From Ceraceosorus guamensis (taxonomy: Eukaryota; Basidiomycota; Exobasidiomycetes; Ceraceosorales; Ceraceosoraceae): DNA of 64,000 nucleotides. Position numbers and translations under genes: made by a program. Below, in pieces: positions 24,904 to 37,517 of the stretch; within the stretch, counting starts at the first letter, position 1; the number at the start of each line of letters is the position of its first letter. The notes under the pieces were generated by a model, which worked only from the letters and a program-made list of their open reading frames with translations, was not told where the DNA came from and ran no database searches. Location of the stretch: contig NW_020290018.1 in assembly GCF_003144195.1 (NCBI RefSeq), positions 16,916 to 80,915 of the forward strand, in the 5' to 3' direction.

Positions 24904-25696
24904 GACAGAAGTGTGGGTGTGCATGTGATCGAGTCTTGAGGGGCGCAAGACGACTGTGCTGCGAGAAGCAGAGATTCGCGATGGCTGAATGACGATCAAC
25001 TGGACAGTACAGAGCAAAGAGGAGATGTGAATGTGAATGTGGCGGCAGCTGAGGGTCATCTGGCAACGCTTCACATAGACGATCCACATCCACATCCACA
25101 TTCGCACTCACGCTTGCACTCACACCCCCACCCCGACCGCAACGGAGAGATTCAGATTGCAAGTCGTGAGTGGAGCGTCGATTGAGAAGTACGAAAAAGA
25201 GGCGCATCGACGCGCGGATCTTGAATTCGTGTTCGCAGCACGCGCATGCACGACCGCGCCACTGCTCTAAACCCCCGCAAACGCCGCGGACTTGCGCGGA
25301 GCAACGCGTCGCGTCGCCTCCCCGCTGAGTATGAGTATCAATTGAATGCCGAAGCTGTGCCATGCAGCGCGTGAGTCAAGATGTGTTTTCGATTCGTGAC
25401 ACACTTTTGACTCAAACTGGACTCATTCGTCTCCTGCATCCACAGCACACAGCATTCAGCATATTCCTGCCATCTGATCTGATTCCCTCGACTGTCAAGC
25501 AAGCAAGTCTCGAGTACAACGTCAAAGTCAAGCGTATACTTGCACTCGGCTTCGCTCCTCATCCCCCGCCATCACAGGGCACAAGCAAGCATCTTCATCT
25601 TCCTCCGCGCATTCATCCTTCTCTCCCTCTTTGCCATCAATTCCTTCCGCCTTCTTTCCCCCTTCCTTCTCTATCTCTCTCTCTCTCTCTCGAATC
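24904..25696. other. Divergent YIH1/MCM10 promoter region
   Basis: About 790 bp between two starts. It holds short CCACAT and GAATGT repeats (25028–25100) and, next to the MCM10 start, a strong pyrimidine tract ending in a CT run (25673–25691) that is probably transcribed leader or core promoter. No gene seen. Confidence 0.6.
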
Positions 25697-28536
25697 ATGG
25701 ATCCACTCCCACGCATTCTTGCCCCCAGCACTCCGTCCAATGCTTCGCGCTACCATCACACCTCGCTCGCCTCGCGCACTCGAGAAGGCGTCGAGATCAT
25801 GCGGCGTGCAGCTGCGGAGCAAGCCTCCACCTCTTCTCGCCCTCGACCACCTCTCCCTATAGCTGCTGCTCATGCCCAAGCATCTCACCCTGCTGCGAGT
25901 GCGCAAGCCAGCCGTGCATCATTTGCAGACCGCATGTCGGCAGCACCACGTCGACACTCGGCGCATCGGAACGGCCAAGAGGATGACGATGCAGATGAGC
26001 AGCAGGGCGACACTCTAACAGCTGCGCGCGACGAGCGTTTGCGCGTTGTAGAGACGCTGAGGAGAGGTCCACGCGATCTGGGCGGCGCTGCGATGGATGA
26101 TGCACAGTGGGACACATTCGAACCGAATTCGCGCACGCGTCTCAAGTGAGTCGATCACTCGGGTGCTTCTGTGCCATCGTCGCTCTACAGGCGCAGCCGT
26201 CTTGGTAGTCACGAGCCACGTTCGACCAGCGAACGTCTGCGGATGGTGTCGTCTGGACGTCGTGCACGAGCGCGAGAGCGCTAACCATTTCATCATCCGC
26301 CTCATCCCATCACCCTCACCTCCAGACAGCGCCGGGTGTCGAATGTGCAGGTGCACGGATGGTTGGAAAGCCGTTATCACTTGTCGCCCTCCACACTCTA
26401 CTCCATCGTCGACCCCAAACCCACAAATCTCCACGGTGACTACAAGGTGCCCGTCGTTGGCGAATGGCTCACCATGGCTGTCATTGTGGAGATGTCCCCC
26501 GTCAAGATCTCCAAAGGCAAGCAGTGGAAGCCGAAACCGGGCACACAGAAGGGCGAATCGTACATTCATCCCGACAGCGATGTGTCAAGCCACGACGAGG
26601 CGGATCAGCACCCGGACGACGAGGAGCGCAAGCGCAGGAGCAACGAGCGGCGCAAGGCGCGCTACGAAGAGTGGCATGCGAGCCAGAAGCTGAAAAAGGA
26701 GGATAAGCGTCGCGAGAAGCGTCAGGAGAAGCAGAAGCGCAAGAGAGACATGCAAAAAGCTGGATTGCCCCTCAACGAGCAGGATGACAAGATCGATGAG
26801 GATGCCGACAGCGAGGACGATGACGCCAACGCCGGCGCTGGCCGCAAGTATATGATCCTACGGCTTCAAGACCTCGGTGCCGATGCCAAAGGAGGCGGAG
26901 ACGAGATGTTGACCATGATGGTCTTTCAAGCCGTCAAGGAGGACCGTATCCTGAATCAGCGCAGCAAATGGCGGGGAGGCAGTGGCGGAGCATTCGAGCG
27001 GTTGGTGCACGAACGTCCAGGCGCGCTCCTTTGCATCACAAATCCCAGAATTTCAAACTCAGCAGTGAGTCAGGCGACAGTGAACTCGCAAGCTTCCGCA
27101 TCAAGCGTTGACTCATCGCCATCACCCGTCATCTGGCGGATGCCTTAGGGTCTGCTTGTGCCCGCAAAGCCCGGCGGAAAGAGCACCGCTGCTTCGAAAG
27201 TTTTCAAGCTCAAATTGCTTCATGATAGTACAATGACCATCATCGGTCAGGTCGCAGATTTTAACAGGTGTCAAGCAATGACCAAAGAAGGTGACTTATG
27301 CTCCGCATACGTCGACGGTCGTTCTGGAAGCAAGGTCTGTCAGGTGCATTTCGAAGCGTCGCTCAAGAACAGTGGAGGCAAGCGTCATGACTTGGCGAAC
27401 ACGTGAGTCGATCCACGTCCACAAAAGCAGACTGAGGTAACCGCGGCTGACTCGGGCTGCACCTCGTATGGTGCTGTGTTGCAGAACGACTGATTGGAGA
27501 TATGCCACAGCCAGCTCCGATCTCAAAATCAATCCCAATTTTGGCTCCAGCTCTTTTGTTCGCGATCCAGCAGAGCGCCTCTTCCAGCCTTCCTCCTCAT
27601 CATCAGGGCGCACTGCTGGCAAGCATGTCCGCCGCGGGCCCGCTGTGATTGGTGAAGGCGCTTTGCTGGCTGCTTCGGATCCGAACAGTCACTCTTTCGA
27701 TGCTGCTGCTTACTATGGGAGAGGCAGAGCGGACAAACAAGCACGGCGAAAGAAGGCTTGGGAAGAAGCAGGTCTCATCTTTCAACTGGAAGCGCGTCTT
27801 GGTCACGGCAGCACTCATCATAGACAACTTTCTGCCCAGCAGCAGCTACGAGGCTCGCAGCCCCTGATTGAAGCTTCGCAACACGACGATACCATACTTG
27901 GGGGCAGCGTTGCGGCAAGAGCCCTTCTTTCAGCGCAATCCACTCTCGAGCGCCAAAGAGAGTCGCCTGCATTGACAAGACGGGGTGTAAAGAGAAATTC
28001 AGAAAGCGTAGACCGCGATCCGATAAACAAACGTCTACCTGCTAGACAAGACCGAATCCCAGGCCAGAACTCCACGCAGCATGAAAAAGCCGATCTAATC
28101 CAAGAACGCTCGGCCTATGGACCGGAGATGATCAAGCGTCTTGGCTTCGATCCTCTGGCCGGTCGGCGATCACAGCAGAACACGAAGAGTGCACCGAACA
28201 GCACCACTGACAACCGAATGCGGGTGAGTGGGGCGTGAGGTTGATCGCCGAAGCAATTTACGCTCGCTTGGGGCCCCATGCTGAGTGGAAGCATCCCTGT
28301 CGTGCCCCCTTCCCTAGCTCCTAGCGCGGCACGAATCATCTTCTCAGATGTCGGATGTTGCGGCTTCACAAACCTCAAAAGGACCGGAGACGTTCTCGCG
28401 AGTGGATTCGTGGCGTGACGCAACGGCGAGACTGCGCGGCTCGGACACCACGTCCGATGCGCATGTACGACTCCCAGGTGGTTCAAACCACTTGGTACCT
28501 CTGGAGGATTCAGAATCTGATCTCGAGATTGTCTGA
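25697..28536 (+). CDS. MCM10: DNA replication factor MCM10
   Basis: Essential for activating the CMG helicase and loading polymerase α. Five exons: 25697–26145, 26326–27064, 27149–27402, 27485–28223, 28348–28536; 789 residues in one frame. The internal OB-fold region (VHGWLESRYHLSPSTLY, VVGEWLTMAVIVE, KYMILRLQDLG, GALLCITNPRI) is split by a long charged Lys/Arg/Glu insert (about 26530–26830). It is followed by the MCM10 zinc finger, with C, C, C and H in FNRCQAMTKEGDLCSAYVDG and KVCQVHFE. The C-terminal half is disordered and basic. The insert inside the OB-fold is unusual. Identity rests on the order OB-fold then CCCH finger. Confidence 0.9.
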
Positions 28537-31500
28537 TCATGAATATTTATCAAATGTCACAAATTCGCGTTGCTGGATGGCGGCCCTTATCCTCCCGTGC
28601 GTTGTCGAGTCCTCAACCTGCTTTGCACGTCCACAAATGTCGTCGGTCTTACAGGTGCAAAGGTAGAGATGCCTGCTACCATTTGCTGGCTCTGTTTTAC
28701 GGCGTTATTTGCTCGCTTGGTCTACTTGCACTCCTCACCCGATGAGGCGGCATGGCTGACCCAGCTCTCAGCCGGCTTGCGATGCCAAATTCTGCATAGC
28801 AGCCACGCTGCACAAAACGACCCGGTGGTCTAATTTGAGAAAGACTTCGTCTGTGGACATCACATGAGCTACCTGTGCCCCCCTCTTTGTAGTCTCAATC
28901 AGCTAGACGACGTGAAAAGACCTGCTCCAGCTTGTTGGGCGCGATTTCCAGCAATGAGTCCCGAATGCGTGGGATGTGTGCTGGACTCACTGCGCGGAAT
29001 CTTGAATGTATGCTCAGTTGCTGCTCACTCAACTTTGTCTCCATTTGCTACAAGGCTGATGCTGCTAATCTAGAGGGGGTACAAGGCACTCACATGCACC
29101 TCTGGGTCCACACTTTCGCAGTCTTGCAAGCACTTCATGCCCTGGCAAGAGATTCTCTACGCTTTTTTTGAAAGTGAGGTTGCTGGTCAGCACTACTCTG
29201 TGAGGATATGGATGCTCCGAACATGGCACCAATTCGATTGCAAGGATTCACCTGGCCAATTCACATTGGGAGCAACTCCTGGAGTACGAGTCGACTTAGC
29301 CTGTCAGGACCGCTCATGCTCATATCAACTACCCCTGCTGTGTGCATCAGGAAACAGTAAGCCCTGCTGAATGTGCAGACAACAAGCTAAGCCACCATAC
29401 ATGGCTGGGAGCAGGATGGCTGGGTCATCTACACCCTGATCGACACCTTCATGATGTAATGGCTGTTCTGTGCTTGCATCAACAACAGATGCTGATGTTG
29501 GTTCCAACTGCAGACACATTCATGCGGAAGTGGAGCCCTTCCCTTCAGTAGGAAGATGTAGGCACGTTCTTGATCAATATATGAACCAACAAATGCAGAA
29601 ATCAATCATAAAGATTCCAATCGCGTTAGATTCAAGCACTGCATCACACACTCTGCGCTACCTGCAAGCGTGTTCGTTGCCTTGTTCTCTTCACAAAAGA
29701 CGATACACATCACGATAGTGTCGGGCGCTTCCCAGGTGCGGCTCGCTGTGACTCAAGCAGAGCGCTTCTATGTTACACCTACCATCGTTGGTGACCACCT
29801 CTGCCTTATTGAAAGGCAGCGTCTGTATGCTCCAGAATCCGCACGCACCATCAGACGTGTGAGGATTCGGTTAGAAAAATGCGCTGACCTTGAAAATCCA
29901 CGAGTTCTGCTCATCTTCCTCAGTTTGCGCGGGTCACCAGGGCAGCGTTGCCATCAAAAACAACATCAGCTGGTGTCTTGGCTTGAACAAAGCCATGGCT
30001 CAAAGGGCTCAATGCTTGAGGCAACAAGCAAGTTCCAAAGCCACCCGACTCACCCTGCAATTTGCCAAGCGCAAAAAGATAAAGAAAACAAAGTCAACAT
30101 GCTTTGTACCTGCTCAATTGGGTATTTGAACAAGTTAGGTCACTGCACAACAATGGTCTTATACAGGACGTGGAGAAGGGAGCGTCTCGCAAACAATTTG
30201 CGTTCAAATGATTTTGCTCACGACAGAGGCGCGGCCTCGGCCTTAGCGTCTCCAACACGCACGCTATGTCTGCAGCAAGAAAGCGCCTTCCTCTTTACAC
30301 GCGGCTCAGGCGTGTCGCGCAAAGTCACCAGGATGAGTGTGCGCGCTGTGTACAAACAGAGATTTAGATCGGGCGTCCTCATATAATTTGCACACTTGCA
30401 TACTTGTACACGGCGACGTTTTGCTTGTGCATAAGATGTGGTCAATAACAGGAGATGAAGGTACCCGATCGGGGAGAAGCGATCACTGCCTTCTCTATTC
30501 TTCCCGGCGTTCAATCACATCAGGGCGACAATGATTGCATTGACGCGTCATGCATCACGTCGGAACAACATTGTCACGGAACACATTCCCGAGCTACCCA
30601 AAATTCCTCTGATAGATCGAAAGATGCGGGAGAGACTTACACAAAACGCATGCCCATTCATCAAGCATTCGTATTTGGTTGTCAAGATGAGGCCGGAGCG
30701 GAAACTAGCGTGTAAATCCAAATTGTGCTTGCTTCTCCGTTCGAGCGCCAATCTCCTTCGCGGCGATTGAACCTTCTCGCAGTTGCTGCAAAGTCATCTC
30801 TATGATGTCGACAAGACGTTGGGCGTGTGCTGTGCAACCCTGTCACTCCACTGATGAGACATCAATTTGGGGTACGAGGCAGCTCGCGGGTCAACTCCAA
30901 GCTCGAAGACACCTACAATACCGGGGCGAAATGTCATCATTGAAAATCCCCTTGAAATTGACGTGCTGTCTCCAGACAGCTTCCTCCAGAATTTTCAAAA
31001 CGCCTTTTTCCTTCACCATTGATGGCAGTCATCACTCACTTAACTGTCGTGAAGTGTAGGCTCACTTCATTACGCCCGCGCGCTGACTCTCGCAATCTCC
31101 GCATGAGAGCCGAGGAAGCCATGTATGCAATACCTTGCAAAAACAAATCTTATTTGCAAGCTCAAACGAAGCCTGATGAACGGCGGTAGGACGCTTGTGG
31201 GTCCGGCCATCATGACCCTCTTGGCTCGCAGCCTCGAGGGTACTCCGCGACTTGGGAAAATGGTTGGCGACCACAGGTGGTTTCCCTGTCCTGCTTTGGC
31301 CTCATGCCCTTGCGCCTTCCAGAATACTTAACCCTGGCAGTCAACGATTGAGAGCCCTTAGGACGCTGGGACGGAAATCGCAGGCACCATGCGCGACGTC
31401 CACTGTCAGGTGACTCCTGAGCAAACAGTAAGCATGTGGATCTGCAAGCAGCTCAAATGAAAGACAGTAGGGATATGACTAGCTAACAGTGCTATCTTGC

Positions 31501-34500
31501 TCGCTGGCACATATCACACAAAACACGAAATGACTTCCCGAGACGAGCGCACATCTGACTTGACATGACGTACAAAACAGAATGGCTGAGTGCGTTTGGT
31601 ACTGCCAAGTCCCACTCGTCGTAATTCAGGTGCTAGACAGCGCTCAGACATCAAGCGCAAATACCTTTGCGTGCTTTTCATATTTTTGTGTTTTATATTT
31701 TATATTTTTTTTCTTCCGTGCTTTTTTGGGCTTGAGGTTTTTTGAATTTGATTTTTTTCACCCAGTCAGAAGTGCTTATTTCGACCTCACCATCAAGAGT
31801 CCATCGATCGGATTATCAAGCGTGTCTGCCAGTCCTTTGTGACGTACGCATGCCGGCGCACAGAGAGTATACATAATGAATTTATGTGGCGTAATGCTAG
31901 CATGTGCCACTCCAGCTTGCGTCCCCCCAAGCTTCGCGCAGATTTTTTTCTCGATAGCCACTTCCACATGTCCGAGACATTCTTTTATTAGAAGAAGCAT
32001 TAAAGTTTTCCGATGAGCTTTGTTGGCGTCGCTGGACTGTCCCGTGCTCCCATCTGCTGTTGCCAAATTCATTCACTCCGAGAGAAGGTTGCTTGCGCGT
32101 CCGCCGACCACGATTTAGCGGCCAGCCCTCCGCCCTCTGGTATCGTTTTTCCAGCCTTCTTCATGTGATACGCAGGACCTTTTCCACGTCAAGATCTCAG
32201 AAACACAGCACAATCTTGGTTTAGTCTTGCAAAGTTACACAGCCATGGGCTGCCGAAGCGCCAAAGTGGGATCAAGGTTGGCGTCGGTGACGTAGCGGAG
32301 TCGACGCTCAGCCAGGAACGCAAAACTCATAAAACTGAAGCTATACCGATGATGAATGGGCTGATCATGATCTAAATGACCAGGGTGGAATTTTGCGTGG
32401 AGTTTGCCCCATCATTCACGTCGGGATTGGTCAACACGCGGCGATGTACATCTGGCATTGTAAAAACAGATGCCTGCTCTCGATTCATAGTGCCGTTCAC
32501 CTCGCGATATCTGTGTGAAACGGTACCTATCTACGGAAGGATTGGTGTACAGGTTCAGCTCTTGTGGTCTTATGCTACCAGAAGAGACACGGAACACGTT
32601 GTGTGCCGGTATAGGACGTAAGACATGCGTGCGCATTGACCGCTCATGCCAAATTTACGACAAAGTCGGCATGCAAAACACATGGCGCGCCAGACCAAAC
32701 GATACGCACTGGGCAGAAGCACAGCGATCTGGTGTGTAAGCCAACAGACCGCGGACAACGCCTCCGATAGGCTTGAGGGGCTCTTCGGATCACATTCATT
32801 TCGTAGCTACGCGTGACCACGTGTTTTGTGAGGCAGGCTGGCGACTGATCGGCGTGCTTTGACTTTTATTCTAGCGTGACTGTGCCATAGAAATGGTCAT
32901 TGATTAAAACCGGCGCTCCATTGCGAACAACCACGCTGCTCATGTTGTAGCACGTGGACATGGCACGATGAGCGAATGAAAACCGAGTTGTGATAGTCGT
33001 ATGCTGTCTCGAAGGCTTTGGGTGGAGCTTTTGTTTGCTGGGCCGCATATCGCGTACTGGTAAACGTCCGGCACATTGCCGTCAGCATTGACTTCAACGT
33101 GGGACGGTCGAGGCACATACCAGCACCACACATTTCACATGCCAAACTTTGTTTGGGGCGCAGGCTCGAGGCATGGGTGGCTGTTGTTTGGCCAAGCAGA
33201 GGATTTCGACTCACCCGCTTTTCCAATTCCTTGCGCGTCGCATGAGAAGTATGAAATAGCTCATAGCGTAGAATGACCACTAGGCCTGACAAGGTGACAA
33301 AATCAGACCTCACGCGACCAGCACGAACTCCACAGCAAGACCAGAGCCTCGCTGGTGGCAGTAGAGACTTACGAGGGGTAAGTGATAGGTAAATAATTCC
33401 CCAACATAAAGCCCGCACGTCAATGCAGAGGTGAGATGCGTGCATGTGCAGCTTTACAGGACAAAGTGGTGTTGAGTCACGTTCAAGGAAGCTTACTACA
33501 TAGACACGGATGCCAAGGGGCTTGCAAGTACCATTCTGACGGTCAAGTTGGCAGTGTATGAAGATCAGTGCTGGTTGACTTTATTCTCAGGTCTGTCCCA
33601 GATACTGCTGTCGCAGTCCTGCACTACTGCAAGCAAGGAAAGCAGACCAGAGGTCCTGTGCCTTTTGCAGTCTGGGTCGCTCTGGCCAGGGGTCAATTGA
33701 GTAGCCAGCCTCAACAGGCCACCAAGGCTGATGGAGCGGCCGCCTATTCCGTGCTGCTGCTGAGAAATGAGAGCTGGGCAGCCATAGAGAGTGTTCTAAC
33801 AACATCTGCTGGGTATGTCCGCCAGTGGTTCTCGGCTTCCATCGAATGTGGTAGAGGGTGAATGCCACACTGCTGCAGCATCCCAGCGAGTTGGCCAAAC
33901 GAATGGTGCGCCAGCTCCCCTGAGGCAGCCGACGTCGCTCAAGGATTAAAGCAGTGAGAGATTTCCTGGCCAGAATCATGGAGCAATGCTGAGAGAATAG
34001 AACAGACCATGAGGTCTATCAAGCAGCTTCTGTGACCCAAATTTTCACACCGCACAGGAAGCTGCGAGAACATTGCTAAATAGCGCACTCCGTGCAGATC
34101 CTAGCTGTACATACGCAAGACGGCGTTTGACGAGGCCGAGACACTCCGTAACACTTGGGGTGCCAACGTCCAAAGTGCGAGAGGTCCTGCTGCGTCGCGA
34201 GCACAATGCGGACTTGTATCCGAGCAACGACCGCTTTCAGTGCGCAGCACCGGACTCGCGTTCCAAAAGTGACCGGACGGTGCCACGCAGCAACAAAGCA
34301 GTCTCGCAAAGCGGAGCGGCGAGGGACTGGAAGACGGCCGACGTGACAAGACCGTGTGAGGACGCGTCAGGATTCCGCTGCTGATACGCTTCATGGCTGA
34401 CATTATCGAACACTTTGCTCTGATCTCCGTCTGTTTGCGTAAAATGTAAGCCTTGCTCGGCTAAGATGGCTTGCGATTATTCTTCACTCGCCGTGATGAA

Positions 34501-35600
34501 GCTTATTCGAGTCAGTCAGTGTAAACAGCATTTTGGCCGCAAGCCGAAAGCCTTCACCCCGCGAATGTTCACGGAGCTTGAAGCCGTCCGAGCGGCGAGG
34601 AACTACGCTGCTTGTGCGTCAGTACCGGGATATAGATCAGGCTCGTGCCACTCGTCTCTTGTACAGGTGATCGGCGCCCAGCGAGTGAAAACTTGACGTG
34701 AGCGCGAAGGGCCGACTTCTGTCGAATCGCAAACTAAATGCCTTTCTCGTTCAACCCGCCAAGGTGTGATCGTAGGCTACCCAGAATCAACTCGCTCTGA
34801 CATATAATCGCAGCATCCAAGACGCGTCATCTTGGCAAGCTTTTGAGTAGCACTTGTGTGGTGGTTTCAGGTGCAATCATCCGGACACTGTGGATCAAAT
34901 ACCTCACCGGCGAGGCGTTGCATTCTTACCTCAAGATGAAACGTCGTCTCGTTGTCCGTGAATTCTCAAGACCGACAGACATGAACAGGTATTTCAAACT
35001 AACTCAGGGATGCTTTTCATGGGTCCGGGACGGGATTGAGCATCGGTATTTGAAGAGCCCGCTTATGACCAGCAACGATGTATCTTGATTGTCTGCCTGT
35101 CCACCACACATGGCATGGTGGGCTAGGAATTCACAGATCTCTGGCTTCACGCCTGAACCCGTGCATGATGACTCAAGCTGGCAGGTGTTCAGGCGCAGCA
35201 ATCGCGCTCACGAACTAGGCTCTGACAAGTCAGATCGTCAACGACGACTAATGACGCGCTTGTGACATCTGCATTTGCGGGCAATCTCAACGTCGAGACG
35301 ACGTGCCAGTAGACGCCAATATTCTACAGAGGGTTTGCTGAGAATGCTGAGGCATACCCGCTGATGATGGTGTCTTGTTCGTCTGAATCCAGCTGTCTCA
35401 TTTTCAACTTAAGGAGAATCATTGAGGATAGATAGTAGTCCCGTCAAGGAAGTGTTCACGACTGTTTCGATACCCTTCTTGATGCGATGTGCCAACCCTA
35501 ATGGAGCGCACAGGAATGCATACACAAGGTGTGGGGGCAGAGTCACAATAGCAGCGTGGCTGCAGCCGTGACTCGTCAACCATACCCATTGCGGCATCAT
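28537..35600. other. Gene-poor stretch with scattered protein-like fragments
   Basis: Seven kilobases without a gene I can name. Frames are short on both strands. Several segments still look protein-like: 28895–29044 (-, begins METKLSEQQL), 29137–29370 (+), about 29985–30100 (-, contains FVQAKTPADVVFDGNAALV), 30531–30767 (+), about 30870–31000 (+, contains NVIIENPLEIDVLSPDSF) and 34466–34696 (+). None matches a family I recognise, and I found no terminal repeats. A T-rich patch lies at 31676–31760. The most economical reading is decayed gene or mobile-element DNA; genes with many tiny exons are an alternative. Confidence 0.45.
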
Positions 35601-35844
35601 TCTCTAGTTGCATCGACCTCACTTTGCGGAGGAACAGCACAAAGTGGATCCAAAAACCAGCTCCAGATCTCCTTTGCCTCTTCAATTTTGGTGCCAAAAT
35701 GATTGGGCTGACAATTTGCAGAGCAGAAAGCGACATCAAATCAGAGCATGATCGAATAATCGAGTATGTAGGGCACCGTCCAGGCAGCCATCGATGCTGG
35801 CAGCACGAGCAACCTGCCTTGGCTGCAAGGGATCACTATCACGG

Positions 35845-36724
35845 ATGTCAACAATCTTGCTGAAGTTGCGGCCCTTCCTACAAGCAGTGCAACAACCCTT
35901 ATCAAACCATTTCGAGTGCACTGATTATGTGCAGACTTTGCTGGAGCATCTCTTGGTGAGTTCTCACTCATTCACTATTACACACAAATCTCTAAAAGCG
36001 TTGTCTCTCTCCACCTGGCAGCCATTTGTTGAAAGCCTCATAGACAGCTGCATCAAAGACAAAAAAGGTAAAGACAAGCTAAGCCTTGGCCCTTGCTTTA
36101 GGTTCTTTGCTCTCGACGTCAATAGTCGACACCCTTGACCCCTCAACCTTGACTCTGTAAACATGGTTCAGCTATTGTACAACCCAACGCCCAATACCTG
36201 CAATGTCAGCAAGGCGGTTGAGGGCTGGAAGCCCTTGCCTGAAAAGAAGGAGATCCTTGACATGTTGAGCATCCACGACCTGATGCTGGCGTGGTTCATG
36301 ACCCTTCAAGACTGGTGGAGCACCAACTCTCCTCAGCTGCCTTTGTTGTCAGTTGATGGGGTCCACGTGGCAGCACAAAATGCCTGCCAAGGTCTTGACC
36401 TTCTGGGTACAGCCAACAACCAAGCAATGGAACAATGGAGAGAATGGACAACAGTCTTGCCCAACGTTGTGAGTAGATCTGCTGACAAAGATAGCGTGCT
36501 TCTGACTGACAAATGTTCTCTTTTAAGGTGAAGCTTTTGTCAGAATAGGCGGCCACTTGAAAATTCCAAATCATCTGCCCAGTGATTCCACCTGGCTTTT
36601 CAGCGGCTCCCTGAGCAAGGAGATCCAAGCCGAGAGACACCCTTGCAACCACATTCCAAGCACTTCCAGACGTGACTTGTCTGCTTTGTCAGCAGCTTCA
36701 GCGACCCGGGGAAGCAATGGGTAA
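35845..36724 (+). CDS. Possible multi-exon gene, unknown function
   Basis: I do not recognise this protein. From ATG 35845 a frame can be followed through five exons of about 223 codons in total, with introns near 35956–36021, 36068–36101, 36157–36209 and 36473–36527, to a TAA at 36722. The third exon block (36210–36472) is the most convincing: EKKEILDMLSIHDLMLAWFM, LQDWWSTNSPQLPLLSVDG. The last exon reads FVRIGGHLKIPNHLPSDSTW. Weak points: one intron would be only 34 nt, the last donor (GTAGAT) is poor, and the first exon competes with another open frame (about 35771–35915, ITITDVNNLAEVAALPTSSA). It may be a real small gene or a remnant in a decaying region. Confidence 0.3.
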
Positions 36725-37278
36725 CGAGAAATCTTTGTATTGATCCGTCATAGGCAGACTCTCGTCTTCTGAGTGCATGGTCCAGCGCGACCGATCCCTT
36801 GTTGTAGCACCTGGATTTGCACAACCAGACAGGAAATTCGAATACTTTACTGCGTGTACATCCATTCACCGACACAGAGGTCAACTTCGTTTGTTGTCGG
36901 GGTACAAAGATCGGACTCGGCGCTGTGGGTTCATGTCAATCTCTTGCGACCCCAGAACGGCAACTGTGCGGTCGCAGCCTGCAGTATATCGCAATGCGGC
37001 GCTGCAGTACGCAGAGCAGCCCGGGTGGCAGCCCTATTGTTCGCCCTATCGACGTTGACAGCTGCCCTGCCAATCAGAATCCAATGCCAGCCGACTTCTC
37101 CGCACCTGCCTTGCTCGATGAGCCGTTCTCGCTCGACGCAGTCCAGCTCCGCTGATCCAACGATGAGGCGTTTGTGCATCAGATGTCGAAAATTCCGCAA
37201 AAGGCGCCAGCATAGCTAGTCATCAGAGATCTCTCAGTCTCTTGACGCGTACGAGTAGATTGCACTCCAGCAAAGTCT
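36725..37278. other. Intergenic stretch before SDH7
   Basis: No gene recognised. It contains the 3' flank of the SDH7 gene, which ends at 37279 on the minus strand. Confidence 0.5.
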
Positions 37279-37482
37279 TCACTGCTCCTTCTTCTCGACT
37301 GCTTCCTCCTCTTCTCGAGCTCTTTTGAGAGCGCCATCCACCGCTTCCTGCACCGCTCTGGCGCCACCTGGAGGCTGACCCTTGGCCTTGAGGGGATCGT
37401 AAACCTCCTTGGCAGCCACCATAAACTCGTGTAGCTGGTAGAGCTGTTCGTCGGAGAGCTGAGAAGCGACAAAAGAGAGAGA

Positions 37483-37517
<35 letters not shown>

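Noticed and set aside
32897-33445. 182-codon minus-strand frame
   Set aside because: Longest frame in that stretch, but its composition is Cys/Arg/Ser noise without motif, and other frames over it are equally open. Not called as a gene.
28537-37278. Retroelement or named DNA transposon in the gene-poor island
   Set aside because: I found no reverse-transcriptase, integrase or DDE motif that I could identify, no terminal repeats and no target duplications, so no family is assigned.
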